Numbered from the stretch's first letter, positions 5,400-12,031 are shown. The stretch: DNA of 12,031 bases from Flavobacteriaceae bacterium (GCA_030633225.1 DAOVTF010000022.1:1-12031); one strand, 5' to 3'. The notes: generated by a model from the sequence alone, not told the origin. Translations and numbers: made by a program.

Positions 5400-6479
5400 T
5401 TAACTGTTAATAATATTCTCTTGATGTGCAATAGATTCTTGATGTATTGCTTTGAATATTTTTTCAATAAACTCTTTAGTCATACCTTGCTCTTCTCCTT
5501 TTTCAATTACTTTTTGCAAAATTTCTTGCCATCGTGTATTTTGTAAAACGGCTACATTACTTTCTTTTTTGGCTTTGCCAATATTCTCAACAATTTGCAT
5601 TCTTTCGGCAAGAGTTTCTAATAATTGATCGTCTTTTGCGTTTATTTCTTCACGTAAAGCATTTAATTTTGAGACAGATTCTTCTTTTTCAAATCTGGGC
5701 TTTCTCACCTTCAAATCATCCATTATCTCCATCAATCTTGCCGGTTTAATTTGCTGTTTAGCATCACTCCAAGCTTCATCTGGATTACAATGAGTCTCAA
5801 TCATTAAACCGTCAAATTTTAAATCTAACGCCGTTTGAGAAACGTCAAAAATCAATTCTCTATTTCCACAAATATGTGAAGGATCATTAATAATTGGTAA
5901 GGTTGGATATTTTGCTTTTAGATCAATTGGAATTTGCCAACTTGGAATATTTCTGTATTTTGATTTTCTAAAGGACGAGAATCCACGGTGAATGGCACCT
6001 AAATTTTTTACTCCCATTTTATAAAAACGCTCAATTGCACCCATCCAAAGCTCTAAATCTGGATTGATTGGATTTTTAACTAAAACAATCTTATCTGTAT
6101 CTCGAATAGCTTCAGCTATTTCCTGAACAGCAAAAGGGTTAACCGTAGTTCTAGCTCCAATCCATAAAATATCAATATCAAATTCTAAAGCTAGTTTCGC
6201 ATGTTGTGCATTGGCAATTTCAACCGCAGTTAACATACCTGTTTTTTCTTTTACTTTTTGTAACCAGGGTAAAGCTTTTGCACCATTTCCCTCGAACGTT
6301 CCAGGTCGAGTTCTTGGTTTCCAAACTCCTGCTCTAAAAATAGTAGCATCAGTATTTTTTAATTCTTGCGCAATTTCTAATACTTGTTCTTCTGATTCTG
6401 CACTACAAGGTCCTGCAATTACCAATGGATGGTTTAATTGCATATTATCTAACCATGTTCTAAAATTCTTGTTTTCCAT
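5400..6479 (-). CDS. Bifunctional 3-deoxy-7-phosphoheptulonate synthase / chorismate mutase
   Basis: This 359-residue fusion catalyses the first shikimate step (PEP + erythrose-4-phosphate to DAHP) and, in its C-terminal domain, chorismate to prephenate. The DAHP synthase part (about 15-260, type I-beta) shows IAGPCSAES (21-29), RAGVWKPRTRPGTFEG (49-64), KNP (135-137), HRGFS (164-168), NDPSH (198-202) and ETHCNPDEAWSD (228-239). Cys25, His202, Glu228 and Asp239 are the likely metal ligands. The chorismate mutase part (about 269-350) is an AroQ-type helical domain: LREEINAKDDQLLETLAERM, then IGKAKKES. In enzymes of this architecture the mutase domain often mediates feedback inhibition of the synthase, and DAHPS with C-terminal mutase is usual in Bacteroidota. 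It is the last gene of the operon, 8 bp after tyrA, and a terminator follows. Confidence 0.95.
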   Translation of the reverse strand: MENKNFRTWLDNMQLNHPLVIAGPCSAESEEQVLEIAQELKNTDATIFRAGVWKPRTRPGTFEGNGAKALPWLQKVKEKTGMLTAVEIANAQHAKLALEFDIDILWIGARTTVNPFAVQEIAEAIRDTDKIVLVKNPINPDLELWMGAIERFYKMGVKNLGAIHRGFSSFRKSKYRNIPSWQIPIDLKAKYPTLPIINDPSHICGNRELIFDVSQTALDLKFDGLMIETHCNPDEAWSDAKQQIKPARLMEIMDDLKVRKPRFEKEESVSKLNALREEINAKDDQLLETLAERMQIVENIGKAKKESNVAVLQNTRWQEILQKVIEKGEEQGMTKEFIEKIFKAIHQESIAHQENIINS

Positions 6480-6487
6480 CTTTTTAA

Positions 6488-7342
6488 TTAATTTTTAATA
6501 CCAGCTAAAACTTCCTTTATTCGATTTGTATTTTGCATTATTGCATAAACATCTTCTGCTGATTCATTCTCAATAATTTGTTTAAATTCCTTTAAGTTTT
6601 TAATATATTCATTTAATGATTTTAGTATAGATTCTTTATTTTGTAAAAATATTGGTGTCCATGTATCTGGATTACTTTTTGCTAACCTAACTGTTGAAGC
6701 GAAACCACTACCTGCCATATTAAAAATATTTTTTTCGTCATTTTCAATTTCTAATACAGTTTTTCCTAGCATAAATGAACTTATATGAGACAAATGCGAA
6801 ACATAGGCTATGTGAATATCATGTTGTTTAGCCGACTCCATATAAACATTTCGCATTTTTAACCCTTCAAATATTTTACTTGCCAGATCCACCATTTCTT
6901 TACTGCTTAAATGCTGCTCACAAATAATATTTACCTTATCACTAAATAGATCATAAATAGCAGCATCTGGTCCTGAAAATTCAGTTCCGGCAATTGGATG
7001 AAGTGCAACAAAATTTTTTCTTTTCGGATGATCTTTTACCGCTTCACAAACTGCAGCTTTAGTTGAACCAACATCAAATACTAAAGTATTATCATTAATC
7101 AGATCTAATACTTGATTTGTTAGTATTGGAGTAATATTTACAGGAACAGCAATAATCACAACATCAACTTCTTTTACAATGTTTATATCTGCTTTTTTAT
7201 AAATTATTCCAAGTTCTAATGCTCTTTTTAAGTGATCAGAGTTTTTATCAATTCCATAAATTGTTGCCCAAGAAGTTTTTTTTAGCTCTAAAGCTAAAGA
7301 ACCGCCAATCAATCCTAATCCGATAACTGCTATTTTTTTCAT
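6488..7342 (-). CDS. tyrA: Prephenate dehydrogenase
   Basis: TyrA oxidatively decarboxylates prephenate to 4-hydroxyphenylpyruvate, the committed step to tyrosine. Its 284 residues have an N-terminal Rossmann domain beginning KKIAVIGLGLIGGS with GLGLIGG (8-14) for NAD(P); the acidic residue IYGID at about 32 suggests NAD+. The conserved HPIAGTE (115-121) and the helical domain's DIHIAYVSHLSHISSF (175-190) carry the substrate-binding and catalytic His/Ser residues expected of the family. There is no fused chorismate mutase or ACT domain: the mutase is supplied by the next gene. The ATG overlaps the stop of the aminotransferase by 4 bp (ATGA type), so translation is probably coupled. Confidence 0.95.
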   Translation of the reverse strand: MKKIAVIGLGLIGGSLALELKKTSWATIYGIDKNSDHLKRALELGIIYKKADINIVKEVDVVIIAVPVNITPILTNQVLDLINDNTLVFDVGSTKAAVCEAVKDHPKRKNFVALHPIAGTEFSGPDAAIYDLFSDKVNIICEQHLSSKEMVDLASKIFEGLKMRNVYMESAKQHDIHIAYVSHLSHISSFMLGKTVLEIENDEKNIFNMAGSGFASTVRLAKSNPDTWTPIFLQNKESILKSLNEYIKNLKEFKQIIENESAEDVYAIMQNTNRIKEVLAGIKN

Positions 7343-8484
7343 GATACTCTACTTAAAACTTCCTTAATTTTACTTTCTTCAACACATAATGAGAAACGAA
7401 TGTAATCTTCTCCATTGGTTCCGAAAATTTTACCTGGCGCAATAAAAACATTATGTTTATAAAGTAAATCATCTGTTAAATCAATAGCTGATTTTCCTTT
7501 TGGAACTTTTGCCCAAACAAATAATCCAACACTATTTTTATCGTAACTGCAATCCAAAATATCGCAAATTTCCCATACAATTATTCGGCGAGAACGATAT
7601 ATATCGTTCATTTTTTTAAACCAAATTGAAGGTAGTTTTAATGCTGCAATAGCGCCTTGTTGAATTCCAAAATACATGCCAGAATCCATATTGCTTTTTA
7701 CTTGTAAAATTCTATTGATATTTTCTTTATTTCCTAAAACCATTCCCACTCTCCAGCCTGCCATATTAAAAGATTTGCTCAAAGAGTTTAATTCTATTGC
7801 AACATCTTTTGCTCCTTTAAAAGCTAATATACTTTTAGGATTATCATTTAAAACAAAGCTATACGGATTATCATTTACTATTAGAATATTGTGTTTTTTA
7901 GCAAAAGAAATTAGTGTTTCAAATAACTCGTCTGATGGATTTGCACCTGTAGGCATATGCGGATAATTAACCCACATTATTTTTACTTTTGACAAGTTGA
8001 GTTTTTCCAATTTATTAAAATCAGGAAACCAATTATTTTCTTCTTTTAAATCATAATAAACTGATTTTGCTTCTACCAAATTTGTAACTGATGTATAAGT
8101 TGGGTAACCTGGGTTTGGAATCAATACTTCATCCCCTACATTTAAAAATGCCATAGAAATATGTAAAATCCCTTCTTTTGACCCCATTAAAGGTAAAATA
8201 TCGGAATTAATATTTAAATCTACATGATAATGTTTTTTATAAAAATTAGATATTTCCTGACGAAATTCTGGCACTCCTTGATAACTCTGGTATCCATGAT
8301 TATTATTTTGACTTGAAGCATTATTTAATGCATTTACTACCTCAACTGGTGGTGGTAAATCCGGACTCCCAATTCCCAAATTTATTATAGGTTTTCCCTG
8401 AGAAATTAATTCTCTAACCTCCCTTAATTTTGTTGAGAAATAGTACTCTTTTACATTATTTAATCTATTCGCTGCATGTATCAT
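7339..8484 (-). CDS. Class I/II PLP-dependent aminotransferase of the aromatic pathway
   Basis: The 381-residue protein is a fold-type I aminotransferase. The PLP-binding Lys is K237 in SLSKSFNMAGWRVG (234-247). IGSPDLPPP (38-46), GYPTYTS (126-132), NYPHMPTGA (173-181, in place of the usual NPNNPTG), NDNPY (204-208) and the C-terminal YIRFS (361-365, whose Arg binds the substrate carboxylate) are present. Placed between pheA and tyrA with 4-bp overlaps on both sides, it very probably converts phenylpyruvate and 4-hydroxyphenylpyruvate to Phe and Tyr with glutamate. The sequence also resembles aspartate and LL-diaminopimelate aminotransferases, so specificity rests on context. Confidence 0.9.
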   Translation of the reverse strand: MIHAANRLNNVKEYYFSTKLREVRELISQGKPIINLGIGSPDLPPPVEVVNALNNASSQNNNHGYQSYQGVPEFRQEISNFYKKHYHVDLNINSDILPLMGSKEGILHISMAFLNVGDEVLIPNPGYPTYTSVTNLVEAKSVYYDLKEENNWFPDFNKLEKLNLSKVKIMWVNYPHMPTGANPSDELFETLISFAKKHNILIVNDNPYSFVLNDNPKSILAFKGAKDVAIELNSLSKSFNMAGWRVGMVLGNKENINRILQVKSNMDSGMYFGIQQGAIAALKLPSIWFKKMNDIYRSRRIIVWEICDILDCSYDKNSVGLFVWAKVPKGKSAIDLTDDLLYKHNVFIAPGKIFGTNGEDYIRFSLCVEESKIKEVLSRVS

Positions 8485-9323
8485 AACTGCAAAGAATTTT
8501 GATGATATTCTCCTAAAATTCTTAAATGGTTCACTTTTTTACCTATTAAATGCAAAGCGTTCTCATATAGTTTGAAATCATCTATAATTAAATCAATAAA
8601 AAATGCATAACTCCATGGTTTGTCAACTATTGGCATAGATTGAATCTTTGTCAAATTGATTTCATGTTTTGCAAAAATATCCAAAACCTCAGCTAAACTT
8701 CCCTTATTGTGCTTAGTAATAAATTTTATGGAAGCTTTATTTTTTTTACCATTCATTTTACTTTTATGATATGGGGTGTTTTTTCCTTTTTTTAAAATAA
8801 AAAATCTAGTTGAATTATGTTCATTTGTTTGAATATCGTCTTTAATAACTTCTAAATCAAATATTTTTGAAGCTTTTTTACTTGCTATTGTTGCAATTCC
8901 TTTAATATTTTTTTCTTTAATTCTTTTGGCAACTTCGGCAGTATCACTTTCTTCAACCAATTTTATATTCGGGTGATCTCTAAAAAACTTTCTACATTGT
9001 AAAAGTGCCATCGGATGTGACCAAACCTCTTTAATATCATCAAAATTTTGTCCTTTTAAAGCCATTAAATGATGATGTATATTTAAATAAATTTCGCCTT
9101 CTATGTTTAAATTATACTCATCTATTAAGGCATAATTTGGTAAAATTGCTCCTGCAATAGAGTTTTCAATTGCCATAACCGCACTGTCAACCGCTCCATT
9201 CTTAAGTAATTCAGGGATTTCTGTAAAGGATAAACATTCTTTTAAAATAATGCTTTTTCCAAAAAACTCTTCAGCCACAATGTGGTGAAATGATCCTTGT
9301 ATACCTTGAATTGCAATTTTCAT
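8481..9323 (-). CDS. pheA: Prephenate dehydratase with C-terminal ACT domain
   Basis: PheA converts prephenate to phenylpyruvate, the committed step to phenylalanine. The 280-residue protein has the catalytic domain at about 1-180: KIAIQGIQGSFHH (2-14), the AIENSIAG loop (51-58) and NSTRFFIL (170-177) with the catalytic Thr172-Arg173-Phe174 triad. The ACT domain at about 198-275 shows GSLAEVL (208-214) and KIQSMP (226-231) in place of the enterobacterial GALV and ESRP Phe-binding motifs; as I recall this variant is normal in Flavobacteria, so Phe feedback inhibition is still likely. No chorismate mutase is fused. It is the first gene of the operon. The ATG at 9321-9323 is 13 nt after the attenuator's T-tract, so transcription into it depends on readthrough of that terminator. 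The aminotransferase start overlaps its stop by 4 bp. Confidence 0.96.
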   Translation of the reverse strand: MKIAIQGIQGSFHHIVAEEFFGKSIILKECLSFTEIPELLKNGAVDSAVMAIENSIAGAILPNYALIDEYNLNIEGEIYLNIHHHLMALKGQNFDDIKEVWSHPMALLQCRKFFRDHPNIKLVEESDTAEVAKRIKEKNIKGIATIASKKASKIFDLEVIKDDIQTNEHNSTRFFILKKGKNTPYHKSKMNGKKNKASIKFITKHNKGSLAEVLDIFAKHEINLTKIQSMPIVDKPWSYAFFIDLIIDDFKLYENALHLIGKKVNHLRILGEYHQNSLQL

Positions 9324-9335
9324 TTAATTTGTTCT

Positions 9336-9365
9336 AAAAAAAAAGTCTCGAAAATTTTCGAGACT
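9336..9365 (-). terminator. Attenuator terminator upstream of pheA
   Basis: A perfect 22-bp palindrome (9344-9365) has arms AGTCTCGAA and TTCGAGACT around an AATT loop. On the minus strand it is followed by eight T (9336-9343). It stands in the sense direction directly before pheA and has no T-tract on the plus strand. Because it lies after the promoter and before the first gene, it can only act as a regulatory (attenuating) terminator. Confidence 0.92.
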
Positions 9366-9390
9366 CTTATGTTATATTTTGATATAATTT

Positions 9391-9465
9391 TTAAACACAC
9401 ATTGTCTCGCTTTTATTTAGAAAATAAAAGAAATAACGGCTAAAAAAATTATTTGTATTAATCAC
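9391..9465 (-). CDS. Phe/Tyr-rich leader peptide of the aromatic operon (pheL-like)
   Basis: This is a 24-codon open frame starting at GTG (9463-9465) and ending TAA (9391-9393). Codons 7-15 read F-F-S-R-Y-F-F-Y-F: five Phe and two Tyr in nine positions, encoding the two end products of the operon. It begins about 14 nt after the predicted transcription start, with a purine-rich AAGTAAAAAACA before the GTG. An in-frame TAA just upstream rules out a longer form, and no ATG in this frame precedes the aromatic run. The tail (LNKSETMCV) contains the AGC GAG ACA codons that form the antiterminator arm. The peptide itself is probably without function, as in enterobacterial PheL; its translation is the sensor. 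The composition could arise partly from AT-rich codons, but its placement between promoter and attenuator argues against chance. Confidence 0.8.
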   Translation of the reverse strand: MINTNNFFSRYFFYFLNKSETMCV

Positions 9466-9484
9466 TGTTTTTTACTTATGGCAG

Positions 9485-9514
9485 CAAATCTATAATTATA
9501 TTTTTTAATTCCAA
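9485..9514 (-). promoter_or_regulatory. Promoter of the aromatic operon and its leader
   Basis: On the minus strand TTG (9512-9514), exactly 19 nt, then TAGATTTG (9485-9492) is an ideal match to the Bacteroidota TTG-N19-TAnnTTTG promoter. Transcription should begin near 9478-9481, just before the GTG leader peptide. Confidence 0.82.
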
Positions 9515-9670
9515 CTATTTTTATAGAAATATTAACAAATTATTTAAAAATACTGTGTTTTTCTGTGAAAATTTTAAAAATAAATAGAATCTCTTGTCAA
9601 TTATCTTTGTCATTTAAGTATTATTTTTTAGTCAAAGTTTTGTTTCTTTGTCAATACAAAAAAATTACAA

Positions 9671-10564
9671 ATGCCTATTCTTGTAAAGAACACAACGAAG
9701 TTATACGGAAAGCAATTAGCTTTAAATAATGTAACTTTTGAAATACCTTCGGGGGAAATAGTTGGGTTTTTAGGACCTAATGGAGCAGGAAAATCTACCA
9801 TGATGAAAATTATTACTACCTATCTTCCAAAAAGTGATGGAGTAGTAACGGTCAATGGTTTTGATGTTGATTCTAACGCTTTAGATGTAAAAAAATCAGT
9901 TGGCTATTTGCCAGAACACAATCCTTTATATTTAGAATTATACATAAAAGAATATTTAAGCTTTCATGCTAATATTCATCTGGTTTCAAAAGATAGAATT
10001 GAAGAAGTAATTGATTTAGTGGGTCTTACCCCAGAAAAAAATAAAAAAATAAATCAACTATCAAAAGGATATCGCCAAAGAGTTGGTTTGGCTGCGGCAC
10101 TTTTACACGATCCTGAAGTTTTGATCTTAGACGAGCCAACAACTGGTTTAGATCCAAATCAATTGGCTGATATTAGAAACCTCATTAAAAAAATTGGTAA
10201 AACAAAAACTGTTTTATTATCAACACATATTATGCAAGAAGTCGAAGCTATGTGTGATAGGGTTATCATTATTAATAAAGGAGAAATAGTTGCAGATAAA
10301 AAATTAAAAGATCTATTAGAAAGCCAAGAACAAATTATTGAGGTTGAGTTCGATTTAAGAGCTGAAGAACAATTACTAAAAACAATACCAAATATTAAAT
10401 CTGTAAAAAATATATTTGATAATACATGGCACTTATCCTTTAACACCAAAGAAGACATGCGGTCTAAAATATTTGATTTTGCACAAAAAAATGGTTTAAA
10501 AACTCTACAACTTCAGCAAAAAGTAAATAGTTTAGAAAGTTTGTTTCAAGAATTGACAAATTGA
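9671..10564 (+). CDS. gldA: Gliding-motility-associated ABC transporter ATP-binding protein GldA
   Basis: The 297-residue protein is an ABC ATPase with Walker A GPNGAGKS (35-42), the loop GYLPEHNPLY (78-87, Glu where many ABC proteins have the Q-loop Gln), signature LSKGYRQR (130-137), Walker B VLILDEP (150-156), D-loop GLDPNQ (159-164) and switch His186 in LSTHIMQE. The PEHNPLY and KGYRQRVGL segments and the C-terminal tail (residues from about 215) match Flavobacterium GldA as I recall it. GldA works with the membrane proteins GldF and GldG and is needed for gliding in some Flavobacterium species, but not in every gliding species. gldF and gldG are not in this window, as is common because they lie elsewhere. 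It is divergent from the aromatic operon and overlaps the next gene by 4 bp. Confidence 0.93.
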   Translation: MPILVKNTTKLYGKQLALNNVTFEIPSGEIVGFLGPNGAGKSTMMKIITTYLPKSDGVVTVNGFDVDSNALDVKKSVGYLPEHNPLYLELYIKEYLSFHANIHLVSKDRIEEVIDLVGLTPEKNKKINQLSKGYRQRVGLAAALLHDPEVLILDEPTTGLDPNQLADIRNLIKKIGKTKTVLLSTHIMQEVEAMCDRVIIINKGEIVADKKLKDLLESQEQIIEVEFDLRAEEQLLKTIPNIKSVKNIFDNTWHLSFNTKEDMRSKIFDFAQKNGLKTLQLQQKVNSLESLFQELTN

Positions 10565-11748
10565 AATTGTTTAAAAAATTTAAAATATTATTTTTTTTAG
10601 TATTTTTTTCTTCTATAGTTACTTCACAAGAAAAAAGTAAAGATTTCTATATTACCAAAGGAAAAGGTTTTGAGTTTCATTTTTTTGATGATCAGTATTT
10701 ATTACAAATAGATTTTAGAGGTCAGTTTAGAACTTCCTATCCTTATGATGCTTTTCCCGTAATTAGCTCTGATTTTAATGATGATGAGGTGACCCTTGGA
10801 ATAAGCAGAGCAAGAATAAAAATTGGAGGTCATGTTTACAAGCCTTACTATACGTTTTATTTTGAGCAGGATATTAAAGGGGCAAATCTGTTAGATTTTA
10901 GAGCGCAGATTGAAAAATATTCATTTATAAAATTGAGAGTGGGGCAATGGAAAGCTAGATATACAAGAGAAAGAGTAATTTCTTCTGGAAATCAACAAGG
11001 CTTAGAAAGATCATTAATTAATAGTGTTTTTACAATTGATCGACAGCAAGGAATATCTCTTTATGGAAATTTAAAAGGAAATGGAGCTGCAAATTTTAAT
11101 TATTGGGCATCAGTTCTAACTGGTATGGGTAGAGGTGCATCATCAAATGACGATAGTAACTTAATGTATTTGCTGCGTTTACAATGGAACCCTAACAGAG
11201 AAGTTTTAAAATTTTCTGGTTCTGATTTAGAAAATCATGAAAAGTTTGTTTCCTCTATTGCTCTTGCAGGAGTAACAAATACAAGTCCCTATACTTCCTT
11301 TTCAACCAGAGGAGGAGAACAACTGTTTGGATATGAAAATGGAGTGGATGGTCAATATAAAGTTGATCAATTACTTTTTGAAACGGCTTTTAAATACAAG
11401 GGAGCATCTTGGCAACAAGAATTTCATTATAAAAATATTGATGATAGAGTAAATTTTAAAGAAACCTCCTTAATCGGTAATTATTTTCAAATTGGTTACT
11501 TTTTTCATTATAGTTTTCCAAAATTTCCGAAACCACTTGAAATTTTTGCACGACAAGCATTTTATGATGCTAATATTGATGTGTCAGGAAACAATAACTA
11601 CGAATATACTATTGGTTGTAATTGGTTTTTTAGAGGGCATAAAAATAAACTCACCTTTGATTATTCTTATCTAAAATACAATGAATTTGATCCTGTTTTT
11701 GAATCTGGAAATAGGTTTAGATTACAATGGGATATCTCTATTTTCTAA
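10561..11748 (+). CDS. OprO/OprP-type (phosphate-selective) outer-membrane porin
   Basis: The 395-residue exported protein has a signal peptide (about 1-22: KLFKKFK, hydrophobic core, then TSQ). The mature part is rich in alternating aromatic/polar beta-strands, with the family-like segments LQIDFRGQFR, ISRARIKIGGHVYKPYYTFYFEQD, KLRVGQWKARYTRER and GISLYGNL. It ends ...RLQWDISIF, whose C-terminal Phe is the outer-membrane assembly signal. These features fit the porin O/P family (PF07396 type); phosphate specificity is not provable here. The start is TTG at 10561-10563, overlapping the gldA stop as TTGA. An in-frame TAG at 10528-10530 and no ATG between leave TTG as the only start that keeps the whole signal peptide. 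It is probably co-transcribed and translationally coupled with gldA, although no functional link between the two is known to me. Confidence 0.88.
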   Translation: MKLFKKFKILFFLVFFSSIVTSQEKSKDFYITKGKGFEFHFFDDQYLLQIDFRGQFRTSYPYDAFPVISSDFNDDEVTLGISRARIKIGGHVYKPYYTFYFEQDIKGANLLDFRAQIEKYSFIKLRVGQWKARYTRERVISSGNQQGLERSLINSVFTIDRQQGISLYGNLKGNGAANFNYWASVLTGMGRGASSNDDSNLMYLLRLQWNPNREVLKFSGSDLENHEKFVSSIALAGVTNTSPYTSFSTRGGEQLFGYENGVDGQYKVDQLLFETAFKYKGASWQQEFHYKNIDDRVNFKETSLIGNYFQIGYFFHYSFPKFPKPLEIFARQAFYDANIDVSGNNNYEYTIGCNWFFRGHKNKLTFDYSYLKYNEFDPVFESGNRFRLQWDISIF

Positions 11749-11790
11749 TGGGGTAAAATCTTAAATAGTATCTTTACAAAAAATAAATAA

Positions 11791-12031
11791 ATGGACTTAC
11801 ATAAAATTTCTAAAATAAAACATCTCAACAGTAATAACTTCTTTTTATTAGCAGGGCCATGCGCTATGGAAGGTGAAGAAATGGCAATGCAAATTGCCGA
11901 AAAATGTGTAGAAATTACAAACAAACTAGAAATTCCATATATATTTAAAGGGAGTTTTAAAAAAGCCAACCGCTCAAGAATTGATAGTTTTACTGGAATT
12001 GGCGATGAAAAAGCTTTAAAGATCCTTGAAA
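11791..12031 (+). CDS. kdsA: 3-deoxy-8-phosphooctulonate synthase, N-terminal part, cut by window edge
   Basis: The ATG at 11791 opens a frame that continues past the window end, with 80 complete codons visible. KdsA condenses PEP with arabinose-5-phosphate to make Kdo-8-phosphate for the LPS inner core. The visible part has FFLLAGPCAMEG (17-28), IPYIFKGSFKKANRSRIDSF (48-67) and TGIGDEKALKIL (68-79), which are hallmark KdsA segments. The Cys in AGPC (C24) is the position that is Cys in metal-dependent KdsA (Aquifex type) and Asn in the E. coli metal-independent form, so a metallo-enzyme is predicted. It lies 42 bp after the porin stop. No terminator is visible between them, and a weak -7-like TATCTTTA at about 11769-11776 may serve as its promoter. 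Confidence 0.93.
   Translation, partial: MDLHKISKIKHLNSNNFFLLAGPCAMEGEEMAMQIAEKCVEITNKLEIPYIFKGSFKKANRSRIDSFTGIGDEKALKILE

Larger units (their letters stand above)
9336..9480 (-). promoter_or_regulatory. Phe/Tyr transcription attenuator leader of the pheA-tyrA-DAHPS operon
   Basis: The predicted leader RNA has three elements in order. Segment A, CGAGAC (9404-9409), lies inside the leader peptide gene. Segment B, GTCTCG with flanks (9355-9365), follows, then segment C (9344-9354), which is followed by the U-tract. B pairs with C to make the terminator, or with A to make an antiterminator of 6 bp plus an adjacent ATGT/ACAT helix. A ribosome stalled at codons 7-13 leaves A free, so A pairs with B and transcription continues. 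A ribosome reaching the stop (9391-9393) should cover A, freeing B to form the terminator. This gives high operon expression when charged tRNA-Phe or tRNA-Tyr is scarce. The geometry is read from sequence; the mechanism is inferred from known pheA/trp attenuators. Confidence 0.82.
9324..9670. other. 347-bp divergent regulatory region, pheA operon / gldA
   Basis: The left two thirds hold the pheA-operon promoter (9485-9514), a leader-peptide gene (9391-9465) and an attenuator hairpin (9336-9365). The part at 9515-9670 has no convincing gene. It contains three copies of TTGTCA (9594, 9607, 9648) and a related TAGTCAA (9629) upstream of gldA. A -7-like TATCTTTG at 9602-9609 on the plus strand lacks a properly spaced TTG. 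Confidence 0.8.

Noticed and set aside
9336..9480. T-box or riboswitch explanation for the pheA leader.
   Set aside because: The leader is only about 145 nt, with no T-box (TGGNACCGCG-like) motif or specifier-stem layout. The aromatic-rich frame and two competing stems explain it more simply.
9521..9613. 30-aa minus-strand frame starting ATG with five scattered Phe, first considered as the leader peptide.
   Set aside because: It lies upstream of the strong promoter at 9485-9514, so it would not be on the operon transcript, and its stop is more than 100 nt from the attenuator arms. The Phe codons are not clustered.
11745..11969. Minus-strand frame opposite the start of kdsA.
   Set aside because: The plus-strand frame is clearly kdsA with hallmark motifs; the antisense frame has no recognisable features.
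1..12031. Search for a defence island, CRISPR array, insertion sequence, integration site or tRNA gene.
   Set aside because: No repeat-spacer pattern, transposase or recombinase motif, terminal inverted repeats or tRNA-like cloverleaf was seen; gene content is core metabolism and envelope.

Overview
The window is AT-rich, compact bacterial chromosome from the phylum Bacteroidota, most likely family Flavobacteriaceae. The evidence is the gliding-motility gene gldA, a DAHP synthase fused at its C-terminus to chorismate mutase, the small flavobacterial families DUF6427, DUF6341 and THC0290_0291, and several promoters of the phylum type (TTG, about 19 nt, TAnnTTTG). No mobile element, CRISPR array, rRNA or tRNA gene is visible. 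Genes at both edges are cut: an outer-membrane-type protein on the left and kdsA on the right.

Layout. Positions 1-1898 are a leftward group: a DUF6341 membrane peptide, trmB (tRNA m7G46 methyltransferase), an alkyltransferase-like protein whose reactive Cys is Ala, and a THC0290_0291-type secreted protein with its own promoter. Positions 2021-2944 hold a rightward polytopic DUF6427 protein that meets leftward upp (uracil salvage) tail to tail with one base between. A Kbp/YgaU-like BON-LysM protein (3731-4174) runs rightward into a clear terminator. A leftward GT9 glycosyltransferase follows (4247-5281).

Positions 5400-9323 are a tight leftward aromatic operon: pheA (prephenate dehydratase), an aminotransferase, tyrA (prephenate dehydrogenase) and DAHP synthase/chorismate mutase. 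The first three overlap by 4 bp. Together they cover the entry step of the shikimate pathway and all steps from chorismate to Phe and Tyr.

The most interesting element is the 347-bp region before pheA. It holds a near-perfect promoter (TTG-N19-TAGATTTG), a 24-codon GTG-started leader peptide with seven Phe/Tyr residues among nine consecutive codons, an upstream segment able to pair as antiterminator, and a strong terminator hairpin with an 8-U tail that ends 13 nt before the pheA start. This is the complete architecture of a ribosome-mediated Phe/Tyr attenuator, comparable in logic to enterobacterial pheL-pheA but assembled on a Bacteroidota promoter.

Rightward of the divergent region are gldA (gliding/secretion-associated ABC ATPase) and, overlapping it by 4 bp from a TTG start, an OprO/OprP-type porin. 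The start of kdsA (Kdo-8-phosphate synthase, metal-dependent type by its Cys) follows. Nothing here resembles a defence system or genomic island. The window is ordinary core genome with one very good regulatory find and several smaller curiosities.
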